Shown: positions 1 to 10,937 of the stretch, one piece after another
Numbering within the stretch: the stretch's first letter is position 1
Layout: every line of letters starts with the position of its first letter
Assembly (NCBI GenBank): GCA_900323505.1
Contig: OOIN01000004.1
Coordinates: 310,001 to 374,000, forward strand
From: Ustilago trichophora
Taxonomy: Eukaryota > Basidiomycota > Ustilaginomycetes > Ustilaginales > Ustilaginaceae
DNA length: 64,000 nt
Direction: 5' to 3'
Translations under genes and position numbers: made by a program
Notes under the pieces: model-generated
Database searches by the model: none
What the model was told of the DNA's origin: nothing
The model's input: only the letters and a program-made list of their open reading frames with translations

Positions 1-442
1 TGCGTTTCCTGGGTGAAGTCGGCCTTGAAGACGCGGCGGCGGCCAAGATCTCTGCGGCCAGAGACAGACCTTCCCCTTCAGCTCCTGATGGCTTATCCGC
101 AGTATCTCGGTCTTGCTTTTCCTCGTCTGCCTCTTCCGGCGCGTAGTCCATCTCGAGCTGGCCTGCCTCTTCATCGTCATCGTCGGGAAGCATTACTGGT
201 TGGACATCCGTGTCTGCTGCAGCGGCGTTTTTCGCTCCTGGGTCATCCTCGCCTTTCTCATCCCCTGCACCAGTTCCAGTGGCATCGCTTGTGGACTTGG
301 TATGCCGCGATGAGTCGGTGTGCAGTGCTGGTCTCTCGCGACGCCCAAATCCACGCGTAGCGAAGGTCGGGAAGTGGAGATCTGCTGCCTGCCTCTGTCG
401 GATCTCGTCGGCCAGCTTGACTGTCTCTTCTGGTGATGACAT
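1..442 (-). CDS. 5' part of an unrecognised acidic protein (runs off the left edge)
   Basis: An ATG at 442 opens a stop-free minus-strand frame that runs off the window edge, so only about 147 codons are visible. The N-terminus looks helical (SSPEETVKLADEIRQRQ), followed by a PTFATRGFGRR segment, a hydrophilic Ser/Thr/Asp stretch, a run of acidic residues (PDDDEEAG, then APEEADEEKQ) and an Ala-rich piece near the edge. The composition looks like a real fungal nuclear or regulatory protein rather than a chance frame. I recognise no domain and give no function. The frame is not a complete ORF within the window because its 3' end lies outside. Confidence 0.6.
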   Translation of the reverse strand, partial: MSSPEETVKLADEIRQRQAADLHFPTFATRGFGRRERPALHTDSSRHTKSTSDATGTGAGDEKGEDDPGAKNAAAADTDVQPVMLPDDDDEEAGQLEMDYAPEEADEEKQDRDTADKPSGAEGEGLSLAAEILAAAASSRPTSPRKR

Positions 443-840
443 AGTTGCAGAAACACTCGAGCTCTACCAGCTGGTCCTTAGCAATTGCTAGATGACTTTC
501 TGTTGCGAGCGTCTTGTCTTTGTCAGAAGCTCGTCATGGGTCCGGCGTCGTAGTTGAGTTTCGAGGGAGTACGCTGCGAAGGCGCAAAGAGCTGCCTTTG
601 TTGATCCTAGCTTCGATGGATGTCAGAACACCGCTGCTTGAATATCAACCAAATATTTGGCTACCTCGTATGATGGTAGGCTGGTAATATAGATATGATG
701 AGAGGTGGGTCATGAGCATGTAACCCTGAAAAGGGAGTGCGTGCCAAGAGTGGAGGAGTAGAGGCGATCCGTGCATATTAGCATTTAGTTGACCAAATAT
801 ATATATATATATGCAACAATCTTGTCGGTTCTATATCGAG
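443..840. other. intergenic, no gene seen
   Basis: This holds the upstream region of the partial minus-strand gene and the 5' flank of the tRNA. An (AT)n run lies near 798-813. Nothing else can be supported. Confidence 0.6.
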
Positions 841-944
841 GGCAAGATGGCCGAGTGGTCTAAGGCGTAGCATTAAGGAAGATATCCTGAGTAATCAGGA
901 AGACCTGCTATCTTCGGGCGTGGGTTCGAATCCCACTCTTGTCA
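841..944 (+). tRNA. tRNA-Leu (anticodon AAG) with a 26-nt intron
   Basis: The acceptor stem GGCAAGA (841-847) pairs with TCTTGTC (937-943), with A944 as discriminator. The anticodon stem TAGCA (868-872) pairs with TGCTA (906-910), and the loop reads TT-AAG-G, so the anticodon is AAG. The 26 bases at 879-904 interrupt the loop one base 3' of the anticodon, the standard place for a nuclear tRNA intron. A long variable arm (type II tRNA) precedes the T arm GTGGG-TTCGAAT-CCCAC. Type II shape and anticodon both indicate leucine. Confidence 0.95.
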
Positions 945-1703
945 CCATCTTTTTTCCATTGTTTTTTTCTTGGACCTCATCGCCGAACTTTTTGGGCTGC
1001 CCAGTAAAGCGACCGTCCATTGGAATGGCAGGATCACTTAAGGACAGACGTTGTATGGAAGAACCTGATGATAATGACTAGCCTGGCGGACGGGCTTGGT
1101 GCAGTCTTTTCTGTTGGTGACAAAGAAGCTCTGCTGTATACTGATTGATACGAGATAAATTTGTCTTACTGCGCTGTGATCCTGGACATTCCGTCTCTGA
1201 CATACTTGCTCTCATCCATTCGAGCTATCGGTGTGAGGCTCAGCAACGCATCACTTGCACTAGATCAAACAAGGTTTGTCTTGAGGTGTAAGGTACAACG
1301 GCCATGGAGCCGCAATACGAGCCGGTGACTAGCTCTGCAGGGCCCAATGGTACTCAGAATAACTTATCTAGTGACAGCAGGCCGATGCGGCTCAGCGTGA
1401 TCCTGTCCAACGAATGCAACGACGTCACTCAAAGTGATTGCACAATTCAGCAGGCCGCTCGTAGAATCGATGCTACGCTTCATGCACCATCCTGCTCTCC
1501 TAGGTCACCTCTTCTTCTACACTGTACAGCAGCCAGATGCCATGTTCATTCTTCCCACCAACGTCAACTTCAACTGCTCGATAACCACTGTCAATCTGAC
1601 TCAATCTATGCCATGATAATGATGCTCGTGTGCGGTTCTGATAGGGGTTTATTGCAAGCTCGATGACAATGCAGCCGAAAAGAATGTAAGTTGTGCAGGG
1701 CAT
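945..1703. other. intergenic, no gene seen
   Basis: Short frames such as 1304-1666 (+) show no family resemblance and overlap others in several frames. The region most likely holds the 3' flank of the complex I gene. Confidence 0.5.
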
Positions 1704-2545
1704 CTAGAGCACAACCACCGACTTTTCGACATATCGCTTTGTGTTGTATACCGACTTTCCGGCCTCCCAGCCGGGGACGTCCTTCATGATCTCCTTCTCT
1801 CGTGCAGTCTGTGCCTCGTTACGTCGGTAAACGTCTCGGTCGGACTCGGCCATGAGCAAAGGAATGAGGTGGATTCGCGACCATGCACGCTCCCTCTTGA
1901 GCTCTCTGTTGTTGTACGAATAGTCAATGCAAAAGATTAGCATTTGTGCTCTCTAGCTGCGGCGCCAGGTGATGCCGGGATCCTGGCCCTTATTGTCGCT
2001 GAAAGGCATGCACTTACCGCTGTTCGAGATTACCGAGGCCGACTTTGTAGAAACCATATGCGCAGACGGCAATGACACCGCCAAAGATGGTAAGACCCGA
2101 AAGGTTCTTGCCTGGCAAGTTACGCTTGTATCGGATGGGCTGGTAGCCTCCGGAAGGAGGAAGATCCCTGCAAAGAAGTAAAGCGACAAGAGGTGATGCG
2201 GGTGCTCGATATCAGTCGGCTGTAATGCATAGAACTAGGTCCGACCTAGCGGGAGCCATTGAAGAAGCTGGCATACTTGTAGTCGGTCTATACTTACTGT
2301 CGGAAGGGGACTATTGTTAAGATGACCGGAGCAGCAGGTAATGATGCAGTAGATAAAAGCATTGTGTCGGTACCGTCGGAGAGTACGAGGCGATTGCAGT
2401 AGTGGGTGTAATATCAGTTTGGGAACAGTGGTTGCAGGTGTCAGTGGTCTATCTCGAGTCGAAGATGCTAGTGATAGTCGCAATTGCTGCTGTCTCCAAC
2501 GCGGAATGGTCCATTGTGAGAAATTCACTTACCTGCACCGCTCAT
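1704..2545 (-). CDS. NADH dehydrogenase (complex I) subunit NDUFA13 / GRIM-19
   Basis: This is an accessory subunit of mitochondrial complex I (NDUFA13, B16.6, GRIM-19 family). I read four exons on the minus strand: 2545-2533, 2310-2298, 2167-2018 and 1905-1704, giving 378 nt and 125 residues. Family hallmarks appear in order: QDLPPSGGYQPIRYKRNLP near the N-terminus, one hydrophobic membrane segment (about residues 32-52), an Arg/Glu-rich helix (RELKRERAWSRIHLIPLL), then DRDVYRRN, EKEIMKDVPGWE and GKSVYNT. Exon 2 is a 13-nt microexon bounded by AATAG and GTAAGT. It is needed because joining exon 1 straight to exon 3 gives the wrong frame. The length is in the usual fungal range. The gene is divergent from NOP14. 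Identity is clear; the microexon is inferred from frame and motif continuity. Confidence 0.92.
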
Positions 2546-3106
2546 TGTCGTCTGTGTCGAGTGTGATGACGTTGATAGATGTGGTGAAACGTGAGGGAAT
2601 GTCGACGTCAACGATAGCAAAGGCTGCAGTATTTCTCAAACGGAGGTTGCGGCGCGTTCAGATGTTCAACTCTCAATCCGACCATTTCCCTGCTCGGAAC
2701 CGAATCATGCAGATCGGGAGATCCCCCCATCACCAATCTCGATCGCCGAATTTGGACCAAAAAAAAAAACGGATAATAGAAAGTGGAAAGCTGAGCTGGA
2801 TTTTTTTTTTTTTTGTGGTTCTTCTCAGCACAGCACTTGACGAAATTTTGACGAACCCTGAACCACTCTCTTCTCCTCCTCGTACAGCCAACTGTCTCTA
2901 CCACCACCTCATCTGCTTCGGCACCATATACCCCTTCCATCGAATCAGGTCCGCTCAAGCAAGCACGCGCATAGCTGCCTCATAGCTAAACACAATCGAC
3001 TGGAACTCAAAGTATCCTTACAGGCCAGGCCCAAGGCATATTACACAGAGAGCTGCCGTTGCCAAACGAACGATACAGCTTTCACCCCACACATCCTTCC
3101 GTGATC
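2546..3106. promoter_or_regulatory. divergent intergenic region between NDUFA13 and NOP14
   Basis: The two flanking genes point away from each other, so both promoters should lie here. Visible features are an A11 run (2759-2769), a T14 run (2801-2814) and a pyrimidine-rich stretch before NOP14. A frame on each strand (2362-2985 + and 2608-2958 -) shows no protein-like pattern. Confidence 0.5.
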
Positions 3107-6100
3107 ATGGCGAAGGGAGGCGGCTCACAGCTGTCTCAGCTCAAATCCAAGCTTCACAGCTCTGGTGTCACAGATCGTCGTCAACTTTCTAAAAAGTCCC
3201 GCTCGCGCAAAGGCGGCCAGGACGAGAAGGATGCTGCCGCCGCTCGTCTGAACAAGATCAACTCGATCGTTTCTGGTCTCAACCCTTTCGATCAAAAGGT
3301 GACCAAGCCAAAGCATGAAGTCCTTGGTCGCAAGATCAAGGGCGCTGTCGGCCGACCTGGTGCTGCCAAGGCAAGCGGCTTGGCTCAAAGGAGGGAGACG
3401 CTGCTTCCGGAATGGCAGGCTCGCAACCGCATAAGTACCTTTGTCGACCGACGATTTGGTGAGAACGATGCCAACATGACACCAGAGGAGAAGATGCTCG
3501 AACGATTCGCCACCGAAAAGCAGAGAAGAGCTGCAAAGGGTGCAGCCTTCAACCTCAACGACGACGACGAGCTGCTCACGCATTATGGACAGTCGCTCAG
3601 CGGGTTGGATGACCTGGCGGATATTCGATTGCCAGAAGATGACGATGATGACGAAGGTAAGTTCAATTCGCTGACTGCTTGCAGAGCTCACAGTGGAGAC
3701 GAAACACATTGGAATAGACACTCGGTGATCCACATGATGATCTGCTACTGGCGATACAAACGATCCGGATTCAACACACAAGTGCGCTGAAAAGCGCCAA
3801 CCCGTGACGGTCAAAAGATTCTACTGGAGATTTCTGATGGACCCCCCAAAGTCTTTCAATGTTCTTTCTCCACCTCTGCGTGAGGCGACACTGCTAAGAT
3901 CCCAATAAAGCATAGACTGACGCTTCGTTCTTTCATTGTTGATGCTGCTATAGACCCAGGCCGACTGACCGCACAAGGCCACTTTGGCGGCTTCGGTGAC
4001 AACGAAGACGGCGACAAATCCAAGGCCGACGTCATGCGCGAAGTCATTGCCAAGTCCAAGTTCCACAAGCTCGAGCGTCAAAAGATGAAGGATGCCGACG
4101 ACGAACTTCGAGAGCAGCTCGATGACGAGCTCGCCGACATCCGCGGATTGCTCTTCGAGCAAGCTCCCGTTCCAACACCAGCACCGGCTGTCGACCCCAA
4201 GGCCAAGGCAAAGATTTCTGTCTTCCCTGGTCCAGCCACTGGCGCCAACGCTACGGCGGTTGCCGGCGCCAGCACAAGTGCTGCAGAGGCCGATGAGAAG
4301 CCTACCAGCTCCTACGACACTTTTGTTCGCGAATTGGCGTTTGAGCGCAGAGCCAAGCCGCAAGACCGTCTCAAAAGCGAAGAGGAGCTTGCCGCTGAGG
4401 AGGCGCAGAGGCTCATGAAGGCCGAGAAGGCGCGTTTGAAGCGAATGCGCGGGGAAAGTGACGATGAGGGCGAGGATGAGGAGGAAGAGGGCGGTCGTCG
4501 CAAGCGCAAGAAGAGCGCCAACTCGAGTTCGGGACCCAAGCGCGCCGCACAGGCTGATGACCTCGACGACGACTTTGAGCTCGACGGCATGACTGCTGGT
4601 GAGGTATACGGTCTTGGTGCTGGTCTCGCCGAAAGCGGAGCTGTTGATGAGAGTGATGACGAGGAGGAAGATGATGAGGATGAGGATGGTGATGAGGAAG
4701 GGGACGACGCCGAGGATGGTGAGGGTGAAGAAGATGAGGATGAAGATGAGGACGACGAGGATGACGAGGACGACTTTGCCGACCTTGCCGATGCGGATGA
4801 TGCTATTCAGATCGGCGAAGACGAAGAGTCGGAGCAAGAGGGTGACCACGAGGCGCTCACTGGGACTTCCAGGGCCGGCTCGTCAGGCAAGGGCAATAGA
4901 GCTGGCTCTTCTGGCAAGGCGAAAGCCACTTCTGTCACAGAGAGCAAGCTACCCTTCACCTTCCCCTGTCCTGCCACCCACGACGAGCTTCTCTCTCTCC
5001 TCGAGAACCATCAGATCGACCCAAAGCACATCCCCACCGTCATCAAGCGTATCCGCACGCTCCACCACCCAAGTCTGGCCGAAGACAACAAGTACCGTCT
5101 TCAAGCACTCATCGGGGTCCTCATCGACCACGCTCTCCACTGGGCTGGCCAAGCCCAGCTGCACCAGTCCACCACCGGCCAGAAGCACAAGCTCGCCTTT
5201 GCCATCGTCAACTCGCTCATCCCGCACATCTTCAGCCTTTCGCAGAACTACCCCGCGGCATCAGCCGAGCACTTTGTCAGCAAGCTTGCGTTGATGCAGC
5301 GCAACCTCTCGCGAGGTCTCGCCAAAGGTCCCACCGATGCTGATGCGCGGACATGGCCAGGGTTGCCCGAGTTGACGCTGCTCAGATTGGTCGGATCGGT
5401 CTGGCCCACTTCGGACAGGCAGCACAATGTGACAACGCCATTGGCGCTGCTGATTGCTCAGTATTTGGGTCACGCAAGGATTCGGTCTGTCAGCGATTTG
5501 GCTTCGGGTCTGTTTCTCTGCTCGCTGGTAGTGTCCAACGAGAAGGAGAGCAAGAGGCTATTCCCTGAGGCGCTCAATTTCCTCTTTTCGGCGATTGCTA
5601 TTCTTGCATCGCTCGGTGGGGACAAGAAGCAGCGCGAAGGACTGGCCAAGATTCGAGGCGTCGCAGAGGAGTATGGCATTCCCACTCCCGATGTAGACGC
5701 TGTTCACACGCGACAACTCCGTCTGGCTGGTGAAGACGCAGTTGAGCCGGCATCGCAAGCTGTGGACCTGCCCAGCCTTGTTACTGCCAAGTCGTCCTCT
5801 TCTGATTCGCAGCAACAGTGCACCGAGCTTCTCTCAATCGCCCTTGCACTCATTTCCAACTTCAGCGACCTCTACAGTGGCTCGACATCCTACGTCGAGC
5901 TTTTTACCCCCTTCTCTGTCCTCCTCTCCACCTCTGCCTCTACATCTACCTCTCCCATCGCGGCCTCGTTCACCCGCAGCCTCAACTTGGCCACCTCTTC
6001 CCGCCGCTACCTGCGTCTGCAAGCGCACCGAGCCATCGCCATCGCCTCGCACGTCCCCAAATTCGACCAGCAAGGATACAACCCGGATCGCAAATCGGCG

Positions 6101-6358
6101 CTCGATCCCGACGTCGAGCGTGTTCAGATCCAAAAGATGAAGGCGCTCATCAAAAAGGAGCGCAAGGGTGCCATCCGAGAACTGCGCCGCGACAACCAAT
6201 TCATCGCCGAGGTACGCAGACAGGACCAGGCAGAGGAAGACAGGACGTACAAGAAGAAGATGGACAAGATCATGTCTACTCTCCAGGTGGAACGCAGCGA
6301 ACAGAAGCAGTTGGAGAGGGCAAAGGCCAACATCAAGCGAAGGGCCGGAAAAAAGTGA
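3107..6358 (+). CDS. NOP14: Nucleolar protein NOP14 (SSU processome component)
   Basis: This is a component of the small-subunit processome needed for early 18S rRNA maturation in the nucleolus. Two exons, 3107-3656 and 3954-6358, encode 984 residues. The donor is GAAG|GTAAGT and the acceptor CTATAG. The join leaves a DDDDDEDPGRLTAQGHFGG segment that fits the family. NOP14 marks are the N-terminal basic segment, NPFDQK, the GRPGAAK and LLPEWQARNR region, FVDRRFGEND with MTPEEKMLERF, and EVIAKSKFHKLERQK. A very acidic tract covers about residues 400-485. The C-terminus is basic (RELRRDNQFIAEVRRQ, ending RAKANIKRRAGKK). I chose the ATG at 3107 because the in-frame codons upstream start only at a TTG. 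Length is slightly above yeast Nop14. Confidence 0.95.
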
Positions 6359-6833
6359 GGAGCAGGGTTTCCCTTTTGGTTTCCGTTCATGGCAATTTTT
6401 TTTATACATCTCATTTGTACACTATACAATCCTACACACAAGCAAGCGCATATTGCGTTTACTCCTCATCCCCTTGTGCCTGTGTCTTTGAAAGCTGTTC
6501 GAGGGTGATATCAGCGAGCCGCAGATGAGAAAAGAGTGGTGAAGAAAGCCAAAATGAAAAGCTTTTTTCAGGGTCCAAGCCTTGTTCGTCACAAGAGTCA
6601 AGAAAAAGGGCAGCGCGGCAGAAATTGGCGCGCACGAAGCACACACAAATCCACCAAATCTCCACCCTTGCTCTTGTCCTCCATCTTGCTTTTCTTCCAA
6701 TTCTCATCTCAAACAAACAAAGAGCATTCTATTCTAAACATCAGCTTGCGTCGGTACACTCTTACCTCTACTTACCGGCAAATCGCTCAGAAGATATAGC
6801 ACCTTTCGAGACAAGCCACGCTCGCATTCTGCC
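6359..6833. other. intergenic between NOP14 and TIP41
   Basis: It holds the NOP14 3' flank and TIP41 promoter. A pyrimidine-rich stretch (about 6650-6720) precedes the TIP41 start. No gene is seen. Confidence 0.5.
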
Positions 6834-8492
6834 ATGTCGGGCGCCACCACCTGGTCGCACTCCTCCACCGCTCGCTCACCAACCTCATCATCATCATCAT
6901 CATCGTCATCTTCCATTATGCCTTCTCCCACCGCACCTTCTCTACAGCCTACTACCCGAGGTATCGATCTGGGTGGTTGGAGCGTTCGCGTCACCAGTGG
7001 CCCGATCGGCTCGTCCGCCGAGATGGACGCCCTTTCCGACATTCTTGGCATCCCACCACCCGAAATGGCCTTTCCGCACAACTCGCTTGTCCTTCATCAT
7101 GCCGAATCCGGCTTCAGCCTCTGTTTCGATGCTGTGCGTACTCTACGATCCATCGATGGTGTCAAAAGCGAGAATCGGCTGTATGGCGTCGACTGTCGCG
7201 ATGCTCCCAGTGCAAGTGGGAAAGCGACAAAAAGCGGCGGCAGTGTTCCGGGAGCCAAACCCAAGGCGAAACAGAGTGCTTCGATCAAAGTAGCCTATGC
7301 GAAAGAGTGGGGGAAGAGTAGGACAGACTTTGTCGCTTCTGAAGAAGCAACCCAGGCTCCAGGTGGTGATGCATCGCCAGCGATAGGTGGATCACATTTT
7401 GGCGTGAGTACGGCAGACATCACCGCTGCAAAGGATTACGATTGGACCTACTCTTCCACCTGGGCTGGAGCTCTCGGTGACATCTCGCCGCAGGCCCTCC
7501 TCCCTACCCAGTCAACACCGTCGCTCGCGACGGGCCTAAAACCTCTCTCACAACCACCCACTCCTCAGGCACAGGATCAAGAGTGGTTTGAACCGGGCAC
7601 GGACCCAGCCCGGGACCGAATTCCAGTCGAACGTCTCGGTCCATCCTCCGGAGAACCTATCCTATTCTACGATGACATTGTGCTGTACGAAGATGAGCTG
7701 GCGGACAACGGAAGTAGCATTGTCAACGTCAAAGTGCGCGTGATGCCTAGTGGATTTCTGGTGTTGCAGAGGTTTTTCCTACGAGTGGACGATGTGTTGT
7801 TTAGGGTGTTTGATACAAGGCTGTATTGTCAATTTGCTCCTGCGCCCGTGCCGCGGTCTGTCGCCACTAGTAGACCTGCTGTCACGAACGTTCTACCTAC
7901 CTCTCTGAATCAGCTCAATCTGGGTAGCCCCCGGTCGGTCGCCGCTGCCGCTGCCGCCCCTTTTAAAACTCGCGATGGAGACGTAACCATGTCTACAAGC
8001 ACAAACGAAGAAGAAGAGCATTTCGTTCCCCGTCTCATCCGCGAATGTTCAGGATCCGAAGCGACCTACGCCCAAGTTCGAGCGCATCTTCCACCCTATA
8101 AACCGCACGATTTGTCCCCCCTTACCGACATGAATTGGGTTAGTGCCACTCTGACCAAGATATCTCGCTCCCAACTATCCTCCTATCACGCCGGCGTTGC
8201 ATCCGGTACGACACTTCCTCGATTGGGCGATAAAGATGCCAGTCCAGGTGCCAAGTTCTTGGCTCCTACAACCGCAGCAAGTAGGTATCCTGGCTCCACA
8301 GGTTTTCCAGGTGCTAGACCGGGTGAAAAGCTGGATTTAAGCCCTGCAACCGCCCCTCCATTTGGTAACATGGCTACTACTTCAGCACAGATTGTCGGAC
8401 AGCTTCAACAAGAATTCGATGATCAAGGTAGAGAAGAGTGGGCAGGATGCGGGGCTAGGGTTGACGTTGCTGTTCTACGTCCAAAACATTAA
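6834..8492 (+). CDS. TIP41: TIP41-like protein (PP2A-type phosphatase regulator)
   Basis: TIP41/TIPRL proteins bind Tap42 or PP2A-type catalytic subunits and act downstream of TOR. The single exon encodes 552 residues. The family core is clear: DWTYSSTWAGAL, then IPVERL, EPILFYDDIVLYEDELADNG and VNVKVRVMPSGFLVLQRFFL, followed by RVDDVLFRVFDTRLY. It is about twice the length of animal TIPRL. The extra length lies in an N-terminal Ser run (about residues 16-27, from a TCA/TCG repeat), a Ser/Lys-rich insert (about 110-200) and a low-complexity C-terminal half from about residue 340. The last part ends with GREEWAGCGARVDVAVLRP. The start is the first ATG after a pyrimidine-rich leader. Family assignment is firm. 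Confidence 0.93.
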   Translation: MSGATTWSHSSTARSPTSSSSSSSSSSIMPSPTAPSLQPTTRGIDLGGWSVRVTSGPIGSSAEMDALSDILGIPPPEMAFPHNSLVLHHAESGFSLCFDAVRTLRSIDGVKSENRLYGVDCRDAPSASGKATKSGGSVPGAKPKAKQSASIKVAYAKEWGKSRTDFVASEEATQAPGGDASPAIGGSHFGVSTADITAAKDYDWTYSSTWAGALGDISPQALLPTQSTPSLATGLKPLSQPPTPQAQDQEWFEPGTDPARDRIPVERLGPSSGEPILFYDDIVLYEDELADNGSSIVNVKVRVMPSGFLVLQRFFLRVDDVLFRVFDTRLYCQFAPAPVPRSVATSRPAVTNVLPTSLNQLNLGSPRSVAAAAAAPFKTRDGDVTMSTSTNEEEEHFVPRLIRECSGSEATYAQVRAHLPPYKPHDLSPLTDMNWVSATLTKISRSQLSSYHAGVASGTTLPRLGDKDASPGAKFLAPTTAASRYPGSTGFPGARPGEKLDLSPATAPPFGNMATTSAQIVGQLQQEFDDQGREEWAGCGARVDVAVLRPKH

Positions 8493-8632
8493 CTTCTAAA
8501 GCACTGTCTTGGTTAAGGATTTGTGCAAAACACTGGTATTCACTCAACTTGACCTTCAATGAGTCAGATGTGTATGTTTGTGACTGGTGATCTTATGGCA
8601 GATCTAGAAAATGCATGTGCAGTGCGAAGAGA

Positions 8633-10591
8633 TTAGCGTACATCAATAGGCGGCTCAATAAAAGGCAACTGACCCCAACTAAATTTGTCTCTTTGAAACA
8701 AATCCAGCACCTCGTGTGTCAAATCCTCCTTTGTTGGTACTGAAGCTTTGTACGGATCGTCGACTTTAACTGTTTGCTGTGTTGTTGCTAGTCCGAAAGC
8801 GGATGTGGAACTGAATGCGGATGCTGTGCCTGTGCCAAATGCTGATGTTGTGCCGCCAAATGCGCTACCTGCTGCTGTAGGGGCGGGAGTTGAGGTGGAT
8901 CCAAAGGCAGTAGTGGTGGTACTGGGGGTTGCAGTGGATCCGAAGGCTGAAGTGCTGCCAAATGCAGATGTTGGTTGAGAGGGGGCGCCCAAGGTTGAAG
9001 TGCTGCCAAAGGCGGTTGAGCCAACAGGGGCGGTGGTTGTAGAGGAGCCAAACGCAGAGGTGGTGCCAAAGGCTGAATTCGAGGCAGAGGCGGGTGTTCG
9101 GGTGCTACCGAAGGCTGAAGGTTGGCCAAAGGCGCTTGGTCCTCCAGTAGTAGCTGGAGTTGAGCCAAATGCTGAGGTGCTGCCAAAAGTACTCGCCCCC
9201 GCCGCCGCTGGTGGTTTGGCACCAAACGTGCTACCCCCGCCAAAGGCACTTGTTCCTCCACCACCGCCACCAAACGCACTCGCTCCTCCCGCATGTGCAC
9301 CGCCAAACGCCCCTCCTCCCGCCGCCGCCGCCCCAGCCTGCACCTTCTTTTTTGCCTCCTCCCTATTCCTCAAGGCCTGCTGCAGTGCAGCACCACTATT
9401 CCCCGCCAGCTGTCTATACCCGGTATCCGCCTCACCAAAGAGCTTCTGTTCGTGCTGTACATACTGCGCATCCTGCCCACTGGCCCTCGCCTGATATGCC
9501 ATCACACGTAGCTCGTCCTGACTGACATCTTTGCCAACGATCAGATTCGGCTCCCCCCTCGCAGGCCCATATGCGGTGAGTTTCCACAGTGGACGGCCGT
9601 GTGGACCGAGATCTTCGGCTATGCCTGCGGCGGTGAGGGAGACTTCGGGGAGGTTCGAGTCGCCGTATTGGTTTGTGGAGGAGGTGAAGGGTGTAGATGG
9701 GTTCAATTTGGCAAAGTTTGATGGGATCGCTGCGGTGCTGGTGGTAGCAGAGGGCGTGATGGAGGAAGAAGGACCGGTGGAGGTGGATCCGAATGCTGAC
9801 GGTCGGGCTGAGGCGCCGAACGCTGATGAGCTGCCGAACGCGGATGGGGTTGAAGAAGCGCCAAATGCTGAGGTGGGTGCGGCCGTGGAGCCGAACGCAG
9901 AGGGCGCTGAGGTGGCACCAAATGCTGATGGGGTTGATGTCGAGCCAAACGCTGATGGTGTTGATGTGGATCCGAATGCAGATGGTGCAGCGGTAGAGCC
10001 AAACGCTGAAGGTGTAGAAGTGGCCCCAAAGGCAGATGAAGGCGTCGAAGTTGATCCAAACGCCGAACCTGGCGCAGCGGATCCAAAGGCAGAAACAGGC
10101 TTGTTCACACCCCCGAAAGCAGAAGACGGTGTCGAGGTAGAACCAAATGCGCTTGGTGCAGCTGTTGATCCGAAGGCTGAACCTCCAGCCTGCGCTCCTC
10201 CTCCTCCGAACGCTGACCCGGTATTCTGGCTCCCAAATGCGCTCCCTACCCCGCCACCAAAGGCATTCGGCGCAGTCGCCCCAAAAGCGCTGCCTCCTCC
10301 TCCTCCTGGCTTTCCAAAAGCACTGCCACCAGTATTGTTGCTACCAAACGCACTTGGAGAGCCAAACGCACTAGCTTGACCAAACGCGCTGCCGCCTCCT
10401 GTTCCTGCTCCCGCACCACCAAACGCAGACCCCCTTGCCTGCCCACCACCGCCAAATGCGGAAGGCGGAGCAAACGCACTCTGCCCAAATCCTCCTCTGG
10501 TACCACCACCACCTCCGCCTTGTGGATGTTCAAACTTGCAATTGTTCCCGTACGCGCATCTGTTCTGTAGGAAGAACTTGCACACTACCAT
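8633..10591 (-). CDS. NUP42: CCCH-type FG nucleoporin NUP42 (CG1/NUPL2, yeast Rip1 family)
   Basis: This is a cytoplasmic-side nuclear pore protein that helps GLE1 activate the DEAD-box helicase DBP5 during mRNA export. The single exon encodes 652 residues. One CCCH zinc finger opens the protein (C4-x7-C12-x5-C18-x3-H22, in the CKFFLQNRCAYGNNCKF segment). It is followed by dozens of SAFG-type FG repeats in two blocks (about residues 35-270 and 415-610). Between them is a non-repetitive segment containing GPHGRPLWKLTAYGPARG. The C-terminal tail (HEVLDLFQRDKFSWGQLPFIEPP) fits the short GLE1-binding end of the family. GLE1 itself lies about 10 kb downstream (20881-23214). Long opposite-strand frames here are shadows of the repeats. 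Confidence 0.93.
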   Translation of the reverse strand: MVVCKFFLQNRCAYGNNCKFEHPQGGGGGGTRGGFGQSAFAPPSAFGGGGQARGSAFGGAGAGTGGGSAFGQASAFGSPSAFGSNNTGGSAFGKPGGGGGSAFGATAPNAFGGGVGSAFGSQNTGSAFGGGGAQAGGSAFGSTAAPSAFGSTSTPSSAFGGVNKPVSAFGSAAPGSAFGSTSTPSSAFGATSTPSAFGSTAAPSAFGSTSTPSAFGSTSTPSAFGATSAPSAFGSTAAPTSAFGASSTPSAFGSSSAFGASARPSAFGSTSTGPSSSITPSATTSTAAIPSNFAKLNPSTPFTSSTNQYGDSNLPEVSLTAAGIAEDLGPHGRPLWKLTAYGPARGEPNLIVGKDVSQDELRVMAYQARASGQDAQYVQHEQKLFGEADTGYRQLAGNSGAALQQALRNREEAKKKVQAGAAAAGGGAFGGAHAGGASAFGGGGGGTSAFGGGSTFGAKPPAAAGASTFGSTSAFGSTPATTGGPSAFGQPSAFGSTRTPASASNSAFGTTSAFGSSTTTAPVGSTAFGSTSTLGAPSQPTSAFGSTSAFGSTATPSTTTTAFGSTSTPAPTAAGSAFGGTTSAFGTGTASAFSSTSAFGLATTQQTVKVDDPYKASVPTKEDLTHEVLDLFQRDKFSWGQLPFIEPPIDVR

Positions 10592-10937
10592 CGTGGCTAT
10601 TCGTTGCTCTAGAGGGTCCGGGCAGGGTTCATTCGGGGTCGCGCGTCTTCCTTATGTGGCTAATATACGTGGGTAGAAGAATCTCGTAGGGTAAAGTGAG
10701 TGGGATGGTCAGTTTCTGTGGAGGCGATGCAGTTGGTTGCGGAAAGTGTCGTTGTTGGAAAGAGCGAAATGGCAGCAGGTTGGTCAACGCGGAAGTCGGA
10801 TCCTTTTTGTGCACAAGAAAAGGTGTCCGATTTCCGAAGCTGGTCCTCACTCCACTCCACTTTCACTTTTCCAAGATCCACTCCTGATATCTTGCTTCTT
10901 CGTCCTCTCCAACTCGCTTCATTCAACTTTGGCAATC
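10592..10937. promoter_or_regulatory. divergent intergenic region between NUP42 and SKI8
   Basis: The two genes diverge from this 346-bp region, so it should carry both promoters. No clear TATA or known operator is recognised. Confidence 0.5.

Noticed and set aside
2362..2985. 207-codon plus frame upstream of NOP14
   Set aside because: It crosses the microexon region and first exon of NDUFA13 and homopolymer runs, with no similarity.
3125..3814. 229-codon minus frame opposite NOP14 exon 1
   Set aside because: It lies over a conserved exon and has no similarity of its own.
3821..4849. 342-codon minus frame opposite NOP14
   Set aside because: It is the reverse of the acidic GAT/GAG/GAC tract and gives an artificial hydrophobic protein.
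9531..10379. 282-codon plus-strand frame inside NUP42
   Set aside because: It is the mirror of the SAFG repeats, low complexity without domain; the minus frame has a zinc finger and the family tail.
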